Origin: Nitrosomonadales bacterium
Lineage (GTDB): Bacteria; Pseudomonadota; Gammaproteobacteria; Burkholderiales; Gallionellaceae
Direction of reading: 5' to 3'
Assembly: GCA_025408405.1 (NCBI GenBank)
Contig: JANYJE010000015.1
Location: 65,573-121,577, forward strand
Length of the DNA: 56,005 nt
The stretch's first letter is position 1. Each line of letters begins with the position of its first letter. The notes under the pieces were generated by a model that made no database searches, was not told the DNA's origin, and saw only the letters and a list, made by a program, of their open reading frames with translations. Shown piece after piece: positions 13,399 to 21,488 of this stretch. The translations under genes and the position numbers were made by a program.

Positions 13399-14358
13399 TT
13401 ACTTAAGACTCAAGACGAAGTCGATCAAACCGCGGATTTCACTGTCCTTGGCATACATTGGAACCTCAGGCGCAGCAACTCTTTTGCCTTCATGGTATTC
13501 ATTGTACTCAGCACGCCATTTGTCAAAATCGATCTTCTTGCCGTTTGCATCCACTTCGCCCCACAAGTAATCAAAGCGCGGCATGATTGAATGTGGCTGA
13601 ACCAGGCGCGGATTGAAGAAGTGCAGCATCATCCACTCTTTTGACGAATTGCGTGAACCAACGTGCAGCAAGTCTGGAGCTTTGCGATCCGATCCAAACG
13701 CTGTTGGCGATTCACCGTTAAAGTCACCAAGCATAGGTGGCGTGCCAAACGCTTGCCAGTCTTGAGTTTGCTCTGGCAACAGGGTATGACACCACCAGCA
13801 GCCTTCACGCACAAACATGGTTTTTCCTGAGCCGACGTGCGAAACATTTGCATCGTCCGCTTTTGCCATCACAGCATCAGGAGTCCAGCCTTTGGTTGCT
13901 GTCGCATTTTCAACATAAGGGAGGTTGTTGCCATTAAAAGCGCCGTGATTAATCAAAAATACCGCGCCACTCTCCTTCTTGGCATCTTTGATCTTACCCT
14001 TTTCAAGACTCAGATCTTTTACACCAGCTCCCAAGTTGTCAGAGTGAGTCACGCCATTTGGCAACGACGTTCCAGCTGGATAAACATAGACTGTTTCAGC
14101 CTGCGCCAACGCTACTCCGGTCAAAGGATCATTCTTCACCAGAACCTTTACTGGCTTGTTATGTCCCTTCAACAAAGGATCGCCCAACTGCCAACCCGAA
14201 TCCCAGCCAGCGGACAACTGCTTATCCAGCGCTACATCCGTGGAAACAGATGCTGCAATATCAAAACTTGGCAGCAACAAAGTAATCAGCATCGAACCAC
14301 CCAGCGCCAACCCAAACATCCTGGCGCCGATTTTATACTCTCTAAAATTCACACTCAT
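13399..14358 (-). CDS. ccoO: cbb3-type oxidase monohaem subunit CcoO, enlarged
   Basis: CcoO is the membrane-anchored cytochrome c of cbb3 oxidases that passes electrons to CcoN. The N-terminal anchor is at about residues 12-32. The haem motif MFVREGCWWCH (C187, C190, H191), the RKAPDLLHVGSR segment and the axial methionine in SIMPRFDYL (M259) match the CcoO core (EGCYNCH... SIMP). At 319 residues it is about 100 longer than the usual 200-240. The extra part lies between the anchor and the haem site (roughly 45-175) and contains repeated-looking VYPAGTSLPNG and VFLINHGAFNG stretches. It lies 26 bp downstream of ccoN. Confidence 0.9.
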   Translation of the reverse strand: MSVNFREYKIGARMFGLALGGSMLITLLLPSFDIAASVSTDVALDKQLSAGWDSGWQLGDPLLKGHNKPVKVLVKNDPLTGVALAQAETVYVYPAGTSLPNGVTHSDNLGAGVKDLSLEKGKIKDAKKESGAVFLINHGAFNGNNLPYVENATATKGWTPDAVMAKADDANVSHVGSGKTMFVREGCWWCHTLLPEQTQDWQAFGTPPMLGDFNGESPTAFGSDRKAPDLLHVGSRNSSKEWMMLHFFNPRLVQPHSIMPRFDYLWGEVDANGKKIDFDKWRAEYNEYHEGKRVAAPEVPMYAKDSEIRGLIDFVLSLK

Positions 14359-14384
14359 AATTTTTCTCCCTAATCGCCCTCAGG

Positions 14385-15794
14385 TTAGCGCTCGTAAGCC
14401 ATTTCATGCGGCATACGCCCAGCTGGAACAACAGTTCCTTCGCGTGCAGTCATCCACATGTTGTACAGCCAGACAATATTCGAAATGAACACCATCGTAC
14501 CGCCCAGCCAGCGAGCAATCATGTATGGATGCTCTGCAATAACGACGTCAATGTATGGCACTTCGTAAATCTTGCCTGCACCCTGAATCAAACCGGCAAT
14601 CGTCATCGAAATCCAGTAGATGCTAAATCCGATCAACAGCATCCAGAAATGCACATTACCAAGCGTCAGCGAGTACAACTTACGCTTCATCAGGGTTTGC
14701 AACCCCAGATAAACCGCAGCGCCTTCGAGGAAGGTAGAAAAACCGAGCAAAGCAAGGTGCGCATGCGCAACGATCCAGCCAGTACCATGCACATACCAGT
14801 TGATCGCACGAGTCTGCTGAAAACCACCTTGCATATTCAAAGGTATCGCCAACAAACAGCCAGTAACCGTAAAGCGAACCTCAAGGTTTTCTACAAACAT
14901 ATTCCACTTGCCCTGCATGGTTAGCAGAATATTTGATACGAACGCAATAGCCGGAACCAGAATCAACACACCCTCTACCGATGCGAACGACTTCAACCAC
15001 TCAGGCAAAGGCGATGACATCAGATGGTGCGCAGCTGGGGTTGAGTAGAACACAACAACCGACCAAAAGTGCAAGTGACCAATGCGGTGCGAATACAATG
15101 GGTTGCCCGTCACCTTAGGAATAGTATAGTAAGCAATAGCTGCAGCCACTGGGGTAATCCACAATCCCAGCACATTATGCGCAAACCACCAAGTCAGGTA
15201 CGCCTCTGTCAAACCAGTAAGATGGAAAAATTCTGGCAAGTTACCCACGATGAAAACAATAATCACCATGAAGGTCGCAGCAGCAAAGAACCAGTTTGTT
15301 GTGTAAATACCCTGCGTTCTGCGTGTCAAAATAGTCATCCACACGTTAACCGCCAAAGGAATAAACACTGCAACCGCCAAGTACAGATCGATAAACCAAG
15401 GGAAGTCAGAATATTCACGTCCCGAAGTCATGCCTGCCCACAAGACCGTTAAGCCCAGGGACAAACCAACGTTCCACAGTGTGCAATTCCACACACCGAG
15501 CTTTTCCGACCACAACTTCGTATTCCCGAGAACCGGCGTGATGTACATCATGGCCATCGCAAACGCCATCGAAATCCAACCGAAAATCACTGCGTGCACA
15601 TGCACCTGACGCATATGACCAAAGGAGAAAAACTCCCCGCCACCCACAAAAGCATCTGGAAAAGCAAGCTTTGCGGCATTAAACGAACCCAACCCAGTTC
15701 CAATCACAAACCATACGATTGAAGAGAACCCGAAATAAATCGCCGATGAACCGGCCGGGATATCCTCATTTTTGGCAAATAAATATTTTAGCAT
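14385..15794 (-). CDS. ccoN: cbb3-type haem-copper oxidase catalytic subunit CcoN
   Basis: This is the haem b/b3-CuB subunit that reduces oxygen (or, in relatives, nitric oxide). The 469-residue product has 12 helices. The ligands are in place: a helix II histidine in RQVHVHAVIFGW (H65), CuB histidine H206 in WWFAHNVLG, HH pair H256/H257, the tyrosine Y250 seven residues before H257 that is cross-linked in cbb3 enzymes, and helix X H344/H346 in VAHAHLALLG. Length and these residues support a functional oxidase. The gene is followed by ccoO, a haem-less CcoP-like gene and short membrane proteins rather than canonical ccoQP. Oxygen affinity and alternative substrates cannot be told from sequence alone. 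Confidence 0.93.
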   Translation of the reverse strand: MLKYLFAKNEDIPAGSSAIYFGFSSIVWFVIGTGLGSFNAAKLAFPDAFVGGGEFFSFGHMRQVHVHAVIFGWISMAFAMAMMYITPVLGNTKLWSEKLGVWNCTLWNVGLSLGLTVLWAGMTSGREYSDFPWFIDLYLAVAVFIPLAVNVWMTILTRRTQGIYTTNWFFAAATFMVIIVFIVGNLPEFFHLTGLTEAYLTWWFAHNVLGLWITPVAAAIAYYTIPKVTGNPLYSHRIGHLHFWSVVVFYSTPAAHHLMSSPLPEWLKSFASVEGVLILVPAIAFVSNILLTMQGKWNMFVENLEVRFTVTGCLLAIPLNMQGGFQQTRAINWYVHGTGWIVAHAHLALLGFSTFLEGAAVYLGLQTLMKRKLYSLTLGNVHFWMLLIGFSIYWISMTIAGLIQGAGKIYEVPYIDVVIAEHPYMIARWLGGTMVFISNIVWLYNMWMTAREGTVVPAGRMPHEMAYER

Positions 15795-15831
15795 TCTGAA
15801 TCTCCTCTTTTGCTCTAAACAGGCCTAAATC

Positions 15832-15942
15832 TTAATGACCACTTTTGTTTTGCTTTTTATGTGGCATCAAAATATACCACGAGAGCACCATGCTCGAAAA
15901 TGCCAAAAGAATGCCTAGCGACGCCGCTATTGTTGAAAACAT
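15832..15942 (-). CDS. 36-residue single-helix membrane protein upstream of ccoN
   Basis: GAGGGGACG precedes the ATG as a good ribosome site. The product, MFSTIAASLGILLAFSSMVL and onward, is one hydrophobic helix followed by a short basic tail (HKKQNKSGH). It lies 37 bp before ccoN and is probably cotranscribed. Too short for family assignment; a CcoQ-like or CydX-like small subunit is a reasonable guess from position. Confidence 0.65.
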   Translation of the reverse strand: MFSTIAASLGILLAFSSMVLSWYILMPHKKQNKSGH

Positions 15943-15988
15943 ATTCGTCCCCTCTTATTAAATGATATTTTTTTGATAGATGAGCATC

Positions 15989-16270
15989 TTATGCCGCAGC
16001 TGAATTCTCGCTCGCATCATGCCTATTCAAACCGACCCAAATAATAAAGCAGTACGCGAGACCAAATACCAACATGCACCAATCGATGAAACCGGTAAAA
16101 GTTGTTGGGTCATAGGCAACACCGTACCAACCACCCCAGTCGTTGAACTTCCCTCGCCCCAGAAAGCACATCATCGCGGCACCAAACACACTGCCGTTCC
16201 CCATACCCGTCGTCATTCCCGCCACCAAAATTATCCAGAACGACTTAGCTGTCATTGACTTTCTTTGCAT
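15989..16270 (-). CDS. Small two-helix membrane protein, first gene of the ccoN operon
   Basis: I chose the ATG giving MQRKSMTAKSFW, which has GGAGGG about 4 bp upstream; an upstream TTG in frame lacks a ribosome site. The 93-residue product has two helices (IILVAGMTTGMGNGS.. and WCMLVFGLAYCFIIWVGL) linked by a tryptophan/tyrosine-rich loop, NDWGGWYGVAYDP. It is the promoter-proximal gene of the minus-strand oxidase series, downstream of an FNR-like box. No family is recognised. Confidence 0.65.
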   Translation of the reverse strand: MQRKSMTAKSFWIILVAGMTTGMGNGSVFGAAMMCFLGRGKFNDWGGWYGVAYDPTTFTGFIDWCMLVFGLAYCFIIWVGLNRHDASENSAAA

Positions 16271-16309
16271 TTTCCCTCCCCGTTTTTTCAACTAAAATCT
16301 TAATAAAAT

Positions 16310-16357
16310 TTATATAGAATCTTTAATTTCAAAGTCCGGACATTTGATCTTAATCAG
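16310..16357 (-). promoter_or_regulatory. FNR/ANR-like box and promoter of the oxidase operon
   Basis: TTGATCTTAATCAG at 16344-16357 matches the FNR/ANR consensus TTGAT-N4-ATCAA at all but the last base. A TATATA element (16311-16316) lies where a -10 would be if FNR sat at a class II activating position, about 40 bp upstream of the start site. High-affinity cbb3 operons are classically activated by FNR/ANR/FixK-type regulators when oxygen is low. No regulator gene of that type is in the window apart from a CNBD protein without a DNA-binding domain. Confidence 0.6.
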
Positions 16358-16434
16358 CTCTATCCCACTGCCGATCTCATCAATAACGACAAGACAAGTT
16401 AAGACCAAGTTCCCGCAGGAACTAAATTAATGTT

Positions 16435-16464
16435 ATAGTAAAACCCTGTGAACGGTGTTGTCAA
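16435..16464 (-). promoter_or_regulatory. Second sigma70-type promoter upstream of the oxidase operon
   Basis: On the minus strand TTGACA (16459-16464) is followed after 18 bp by TACTAT (16435-16440). It lies about 165 bp before the first gene and upstream of the FNR-like box, so it may give constitutive expression. The remaining sequence from 16465 to 16686, up to the divergent gene, shows nothing further that I can support. Confidence 0.5.
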
Positions 16465-16686
16465 GGATTAATGCTCCAAAAACATAAGTGGTCTGCTTAT
16501 AGGGGACAATTCTTCTTAAGAAAGCAAATATTACGGCACCACAGCACCGCTTTTTTATACATTTGCATTACCGCACGTCTAAATAGCAATAGAGCAAGCA
16601 TCAGCATACTGACCTCAATTCGACTCTTATTTCCTCTGTCGCTTCACAAACGACCGAGAACCACCTGAGCCAACCGATCTTAAATC

Positions 16687-18114
16687 ATGAACATTAATAA
16701 TTTATTGTCCCGCATCCCCTCTCATTACTTGGGATATGTTGCGTTTCTTGTGTGGGGCGCTCTCACTCTTGTTTTGTTGCGTCAAGATGCTTATGTCCTA
16801 GACGAAGGCGCCGCCAAATCTCTATTGTTGGTATGGTCCATTGTTGACCAAGTGGCAAGCTCTGCTGTGACATTTGGGGCGCCTGATTTACGCACCCTGC
16901 TTTTTGTGCCCGCCGGATTTCTTTGGACAGGTAGCGTTTTTGCCGCCAAAATTTTTACTGTTTTATCGCTAGCTTTTACAGCGTGGTTATTATATTTCTG
17001 GGAGCAACGCAATTTCGATACAGAGTGTGCTTTATTGTCCATAGCCTTGCTTATTATTTCGCCTTTGATGCTAGTACAAATTGATACGCTTTCCCCAGGC
17101 GTTTACTTGCTGCTTGCCTTTGCACTTGGCGCTTGGCTGGACAATGCTTATCGCGCAAACCCCAAGCATTTTGGTGGCTTGTATTTTGCACAGCTATTAG
17201 TCAGTGCTCTAAGCGTGAGCTTGCATCCTGCCGGGCTGGCTTACCCTCTAGCCTTGCTATGGTCGTGGCGCACTGAGCCACTGGAGCGCAATCAGCAAAG
17301 ATATTTTTTCATCGGCGTCAGCTTTATCGTTCTATTTACTTTATATGCAAGAATGGGCTGGAACGACTTGGAATGGCTACAAAATCCCATTAAGAGCCTT
17401 GCCGTAATTCTATTCGGCGCTCCTCTAAGCGCTGATATGTCGCCAATGCGCTGGATTGCGGGAGGACTTATCTTGTCTGCGCTTGCAGTTATTATTCTCA
17501 AGCAGTTTCGCAAACTTTGGTCTGACTTCACTGGGCGCACTTTGCTAATTGGCTTGGCGCTAGGAACAATTGTTTGCGATACAGCGTGGGCTACGATTGT
17601 GCTGTGCATTGTTTTGTTTTATGGCCTCCCATTGCTATTGCGATATCTACGAACCCTATTAGTCCGCGTTGCATTTCAGCACGCCGCGATTCTGCTATGC
17701 GTAATCATTTTTTCCACGCTATTTATGCGTGCAGACAAAGCGCATTATGAGATTCGGCAGAGCGACCTTCTGCCGGAGCAAGATCAATTGATTAAAACTC
17801 TTGCAGAAGAAGTGGAAAACGCCCGCAAGGCCGCAAAAGAATTTGAAAGCGGAGATCATCCAGTGCATTTGCGCATAGCCAGTCAATGGCCAAGCCGCAC
17901 TATGATTGCATGCAAATGCGACACGCTCCCTTTGCCACCGGACGCAAAAGATCCGCAGACTCAATTTTCCGTGCTACACGGGATTACCTACGTACTGTTT
18001 GACCCGAAGCAATTGAAGAACGAAATGCTGGCGCGGAATTTTTCATTGCTTGGTGGAGTTACAGAAACCCTCTCATTACAACCGGGTGGTGTGCTTTTGC
18101 ACATAAAAGAATGA
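16687..18114 (+). CDS. Polytopic membrane protein, possibly of the GT-C glycosyltransferase type
   Basis: The 475-residue product has about ten hydrophobic segments up to residue 360 and then a soluble C-terminal domain. An acidic motif (VLDEGAAKSLLL) follows the first helix, as in GT-C enzymes such as ArnT/PMT where an aspartate/glutamate follows helix 1. An internal amphipathic segment lies at LLPEQDQLIKTLAEEVENAR. No other signature is visible, so the GT-C call is tentative. It is divergent from the oxidase operon and may not belong to it. Confidence 0.55.
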   Translation: MNINNLLSRIPSHYLGYVAFLVWGALTLVLLRQDAYVLDEGAAKSLLLVWSIVDQVASSAVTFGAPDLRTLLFVPAGFLWTGSVFAAKIFTVLSLAFTAWLLYFWEQRNFDTECALLSIALLIISPLMLVQIDTLSPGVYLLLAFALGAWLDNAYRANPKHFGGLYFAQLLVSALSVSLHPAGLAYPLALLWSWRTEPLERNQQRYFFIGVSFIVLFTLYARMGWNDLEWLQNPIKSLAVILFGAPLSADMSPMRWIAGGLILSALAVIILKQFRKLWSDFTGRTLLIGLALGTIVCDTAWATIVLCIVLFYGLPLLLRYLRTLLVRVAFQHAAILLCVIIFSTLFMRADKAHYEIRQSDLLPEQDQLIKTLAEEVENARKAAKEFESGDHPVHLRIASQWPSRTMIACKCDTLPLPPDAKDPQTQFSVLHGITYVLFDPKQLKNEMLARNFSLLGGVTETLSLQPGGVLLHIKE

Positions 18115-18379
18115 GGATGCACAGTTGCACACGAAAAACAAACAACGGGAGAGTACCTGCTAGGAGCTTTGATTCATCCAACTCCAGCGATCACTTCTTT
18201 AGCACTCACGCGATTTGCTGTGCACACACTGGCTGGAGACTTGGTTAGCTGGGAAACTGAGCATTGACTGCACTCACTTGCTGCCTTGTTGACCCTGCAA
18301 CACTAGGGTTTACTTGGGATGTAATACAACATCAAAGAGGAATAAACAACATTACACTGGGAAGACGAAAGGAATAGTT

Positions 18380-18835
18380 TTAGTTAGCCTTTCTAAACGC
18401 CTCCAGAATTGCCTGATAATCCTGCTCATCGAAAAACTGTCCTTTATGAAACACGAACTGTAAGCGCTGGCCAGACTTATCCAAACCCGCCAAACCGAAA
18501 GTGCGCCCAGAGTATTCTGTGTAAAAGCGCAAATCTTTCATCGCCAACTCAATGCGATCGCCGTTACGCAGCGTAAGACGGGTTGCGTGCTTGTCAATTT
18601 CAATCGATGTTGGCGAGGATGGCAACAGCATTAGCCGCGTTTTAAATATGCGATTGGTACCAGCTATGCAAAAAAAGCTGGCTAAAAAAACCAGCAAATA
18701 TGCCAAATTGACATTGTCGCCATACCAGAAATTCGCCGCCATTGACAGTAGCGCTACCACGGTAGGAATGTACAGCAGCAAGTCCCATATCATACCCTTA
18801 CGGTCTTGCGACAGACTAAATTGCGTTTTACTCAT
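18380..18835 (-). CDS. Two-helix membrane protein with PH-like C-terminal part
   Basis: The 151-residue product has two adjoining helices (IPTVVALLSMAANFWYG and LAYLLVFLASFFCIAG), then a soluble part with alternating beta-like stretches: ATRLTLRNGDRIELAMKDL and TFGLAGLDKSGQRLQFVFHK. This layout occurs in small PH-like membrane proteins of unknown role. It follows the thioredoxin-like gene by 22 bp and is probably the last gene of the cytochrome operon starting at 20456. The 265 bp beyond its stop, up to the convergent gene, contain no evident gene or terminator. Confidence 0.6.
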   Translation of the reverse strand: MSKTQFSLSQDRKGMIWDLLLYIPTVVALLSMAANFWYGDNVNLAYLLVFLASFFCIAGTNRIFKTRLMLLPSSPTSIEIDKHATRLTLRNGDRIELAMKDLRFYTEYSGRTFGLAGLDKSGQRLQFVFHKGQFFDEQDYQAILEAFRKAN

Positions 18836-18857
18836 AATTTAAATAACTCTCTGCATG

Positions 18858-19364
18858 TCATGTTTTAGCTTTGAGCACATCTTTAATCGCCGACTCCATT
18901 TCACCATACAGCATGCGTCCTGGCATCTGGTAGCGAACAATACCTTTGTCATCGATAACATAGGTCCAAGGGTCGCCCGTCACCCGGTATGCTTTAAATG
19001 CCTGCGGATTTTTGTATTGATCCATATGAATGAAAAGCACCTGTGTTTGATATTTTTCCATCAAGGCTTTCATCATTTGCAATTGACCATCGCACACCGT
19101 GCAATGCCCTGGGGTGGCAAACTCCAAGAAAATTGGCTTGCCGAGTGCCAGAGCATTATCCAGTGAGTATTGATACATACGTTCGTCAGGCTGTCTGTAT
19201 GTGGTGATTTTGCTAACGTCTCCGCCAACATCTGCCAATGTTTTCGTGGCCAGCTTGGGCGCAACTTCACCCTTTTGCAAACCACCCGCAAGTTGTTGGT
19301 CGCATCCGCTTATACTGACCACGATTCCGCAAATGGCAAGTAGCCACAAAAAATTCACCTTCAT
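18858..19364 (-). CDS. Thioredoxin-fold lipoprotein with a CxxC site
   Basis: The N-terminus ends in a lipobox-like SISGC, so the 168-residue product is probably lipid-anchored in the periplasm. The thioredoxin domain has FLEFATPGHCTVCDGQLQMM with the CTVC redox pair, followed by VLFIHMDQYKNPQAFKAYRV and the conserved cis-proline region GDPWTYVID. Such proteins keep cytochrome haem-site cysteines or copper sites reduced during assembly. It overlaps the CcoN-like gene by 4 bp and is cotranscribed with an anchored cytochrome c, which supports a maturation role; the substrate is inferred. Confidence 0.8.
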   Translation of the reverse strand: MKVNFLWLLAICGIVVSISGCDQQLAGGLQKGEVAPKLATKTLADVGGDVSKITTYRQPDERMYQYSLDNALALGKPIFLEFATPGHCTVCDGQLQMMKALMEKYQTQVLFIHMDQYKNPQAFKAYRVTGDPWTYVIDDKGIVRYQMPGRMLYGEMESAIKDVLKAKT

Positions 19365-19873
19365 TGCTGCTTATCCCATCCAGCGCAGGTGCGAAAGATG
19401 TTATATCCCCAAATAATGTTTGCCAGCAAGACCATGCTACCAAAAATTCCTGAGAGAGCCATGAAGTGTGATGCCGTATGATCATTAGCATCCGCTGCAT
19501 ATATCCCTGCCACACCGGCTGCAGTAAAGAATATCACGACCCCAAGCAATCCAAAGTTATGCGTCCAGAAGTGAATTTTGACTAGGCGCAGACTATAAAT
19601 GGGGCGGCGCACCAAGCGTGGAACAAGATAATAAATCGAGCCAAAAATGGCCATTTCTACCCATCCAAGCAAATTGATATGTGTGTGTGCCAAAACAATC
19701 CGGTGACCATTTGCACCGTAGTTATCCACAATTCCCCGAAAGGCGGGGATCCCCCCCATTAGCGCGCCCCAGGAAAAACCGATAATACTGTATATGATAC
19801 AAGCATAGATAAACCACAAAGTGTATCTTGTATATTCCTTATCGTGTACCCACGATTCATTTAGCTCCTGCAC
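19361..19873 (-). CDS. Second stand-alone four-helix CcoN-C-like protein
   Basis: The GTG start giving VQELNESW is chosen because GAGGAG lies 7 bp upstream; an ATG 45 bp further out would overlap the cytochrome gene by 62 bp without a clear ribosome site. The product then has 170 residues, the same length as the protein at 3656-4168. It shows LAHTHINLLGWVEM (H63, H65), equivalent to the helix X haem-ligand pair of CcoN, and RRPIYSLRLVKIHFW like the next CcoN segment. CuB ligands are absent. It is flanked by a cytochrome c gene upstream and the thioredoxin-like lipoprotein downstream, so a haem-b-carrying accessory electron-transfer protein is plausible but unproven. Confidence 0.75.
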   Translation of the reverse strand: MQELNESWVHDKEYTRYTLWFIYACIIYSIIGFSWGALMGGIPAFRGIVDNYGANGHRIVLAHTHINLLGWVEMAIFGSIYYLVPRLVRRPIYSLRLVKIHFWTHNFGLLGVVIFFTAAGVAGIYAADANDHTASHFMALSGIFGSMVLLANIIWGYNIFRTCAGWDKQQ

Positions 19874-20456
19874 CGCGTTGCTCCTCTTTATTTCCTGTTT
19901 TCGCTTCTTCACGGACATCCTGATGTTCTGATTTCCAGTTATCTGGTGCCCACACCTTTACCATTTCGTCAACAAATCCAGACCTCTCCGGCACCGGCAA
20001 TCGCGCATCGGCAGACCCTTGCGTAGCACGCAACTCTGAAAGAAAAGTCGCTATTGCCTGCAAATCCGCAACAGGTATTTTCGTCACATAAGCCGCAGCC
20101 TTGGGAGAAAAGCCGTGGTCGATCGTTTTAGCAGGATAAGTCGCTTCCGGATTTATTAGAAAATCTTGAAGATATTGAAGGCTGCGCTTGGAGCCAATAC
20201 CGTCCAAGTCTAGCCCCATATTTGTGCCACTTTGCACTGCGCGGTGGCAGGCAGTGCACCCTTTATCACGAAATAATGCTGACCCATGCAACCCTGCGGC
20301 GGAAAAATCATAATGGGTGGTGGTGGGATACAGAGGCTTATCTGAACGCGATCGGAGGACTTCAAGCATAACGAAACTGACAATAGCGAAAACACCAATC
20401 AACGCAAAGACTCCAAATAGGATTTTTTCCCCAAATTTGACACCACTAGCTGCCAT
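19857..20456 (-). CDS. Membrane-anchored cytochrome c without an obvious axial methionine
   Basis: The 199-residue product has an N-terminal anchor (EKILFGVFALIGVFAIVSFV), a cytochrome c domain with GCTACH (C67, C70, H71), and a hydrophilic C-terminal tail (EEAKTGNKEEQRGAGAK). The segment where the distal methionine normally lies reads TIDHGFSPKAAAYVTKIPVA and contains no methionine. The only methionine after the haem site in the domain is 9 residues away (GTNMG). Histidine ligation by IDHG is possible. The gene lies between a strong terminator and a CcoN-like gene, and so starts its own operon. Confidence 0.85.
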   Translation of the reverse strand: MAASGVKFGEKILFGVFALIGVFAIVSFVMLEVLRSRSDKPLYPTTTHYDFSAAGLHGSALFRDKGCTACHRAVQSGTNMGLDLDGIGSKRSLQYLQDFLINPEATYPAKTIDHGFSPKAAAYVTKIPVADLQAIATFLSELRATQGSADARLPVPERSGFVDEMVKVWAPDNWKSEHQDVREEAKTGNKEEQRGAGAK

Positions 20457-20496
20457 ACTGAATTTTCCTTAAACAAATCACAGTTATGTTACATGC

Positions 20497-20532
20497 AAAA
20501 AAAAACCCCGCTCCGCTTTACCGGACGCGGGG
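20497..20532 (-). terminator. Strong Rho-independent terminator after cytochrome c4
   Basis: On the minus strand CCCCGCGTCCG pairs with CGGAGCGGGG around a short loop and is followed by nine T. It separates the cytochrome c4 gene from the next cytochrome operon. Confidence 0.93.
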
Positions 20533-20566
20533 CTTGCTGACATAACTAGCTCAACGTTGATGCGCC

Positions 20567-21331
20567 CTATCGAGTGACTGAAACATTCTTCAGGGTAGAC
20601 TCATTTTCAGGAACATGGCCATTCCCTATCGTCGTCTTTGGAGCTGCAGACATATAAGCTGCGACGTTATTAATATCATCGTCGGTTAGATTTTTTGCCA
20701 TAGCACGCATCATTCCGTTTGGATCGTTTGTCCTAGCACCATCACGCCAGTTTTTTAGCTGGTTAACCAAATACACATATTTCTGCTGGCCAATCGCCGG
20801 GAACATAGGATCTGCACCGCGTCCATTATAGCCATGGCAGGATTCACAAGCAGACACCTTGCCTACCACACCAAACTTAGCAATTGCTTGTCCCTTATAT
20901 TTTTCACCCACTTGCTGCCCGCCGCTTTTAAGCTCATTCAAGTCGGACAACTCTGGCTCTACTTCTAAAGTATCCACATAAGCAGCCACGTCGCGACGAT
21001 CCTGCTCACTCAACTCCTTGGCAAAGCCATTCATTACCGCGCCCACTCCCGTTGGAGTGCGCTTGTCTGCGCCCAAATCCGTGAGTTGCTTAACTACGTA
21101 AGCATAACCAATATTGGCCAAGCGGGGCGCCCCCATCATATCATTACCCATCGCTTTTTCCCCATGACAAGACATGCAAGCTGCTGCTGCCCCTTTGCCT
21201 TGGGTAAAAATGGTCTTGCCGTTAGTGATATTCGCACTAACTTTTCCAACATCCGCAGATGCCGTTCCCGACACCAGTACGGTGACAGCCACGATAAGCC
21301 ATGGCGATAACTTGAATTTAGATTTGCGCAT
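20567..21331 (-). CDS. Dihaem cytochrome c4-type protein
   Basis: Cytochrome c4 proteins are periplasmic dihaem carriers that donate electrons to cbb3 oxidases. A signal peptide ends SGTASA. Two tandem class I domains carry CMSCH (C52, C55, H56) and CESCH (C162, C165, H166), each with an expected distal methionine (AVMNGFAKELSE and RAMAKNLTDDD). At 254 residues it is somewhat longer than usual (about 210), with a C-terminal extension TTIGNGHVPENESTLKN. Bounded by its own terminator, and preceded by a 34-residue gene on the same strand, it is the probable electron donor for the oxidase encoded in this region. Confidence 0.92.
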   Translation of the reverse strand: MRKSKFKLSPWLIVAVTVLVSGTASADVGKVSANITNGKTIFTQGKGAAAACMSCHGEKAMGNDMMGAPRLANIGYAYVVKQLTDLGADKRTPTGVGAVMNGFAKELSEQDRRDVAAYVDTLEVEPELSDLNELKSGGQQVGEKYKGQAIAKFGVVGKVSACESCHGYNGRGADPMFPAIGQQKYVYLVNQLKNWRDGARTNDPNGMMRAMAKNLTDDDINNVAAYMSAAPKTTIGNGHVPENESTLKNVSVTR

Positions 21332-21488
21332 TTCCCCCCCTTAATGTAGCTAATAGCTCTTGAAATTAAGACTCGCTCAACAAACTACTTCGTTAATGGT
21401 ATTGCAGCCACACTCCACAAAAACACGCAATGCCCCTGAATATATTCAAAAACACCACTTGTCGCGCGCTGCATTTAACCTCGTTTTT

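Noticed and set aside
14385..15794. Possibility that the oxidase subunit I is a nitric oxide reductase NorB
   Set aside because: The tyrosine seven residues before the HH pair and the neighbouring CcoO are typical of cbb3 oxidases; NorB lacks that tyrosine and has a glutamate-rich site instead.
18115..18379. Possible gene remnant between two convergent genes
   Set aside because: Scattered short frames interrupted by stops; no convincing family pattern could be recognised.
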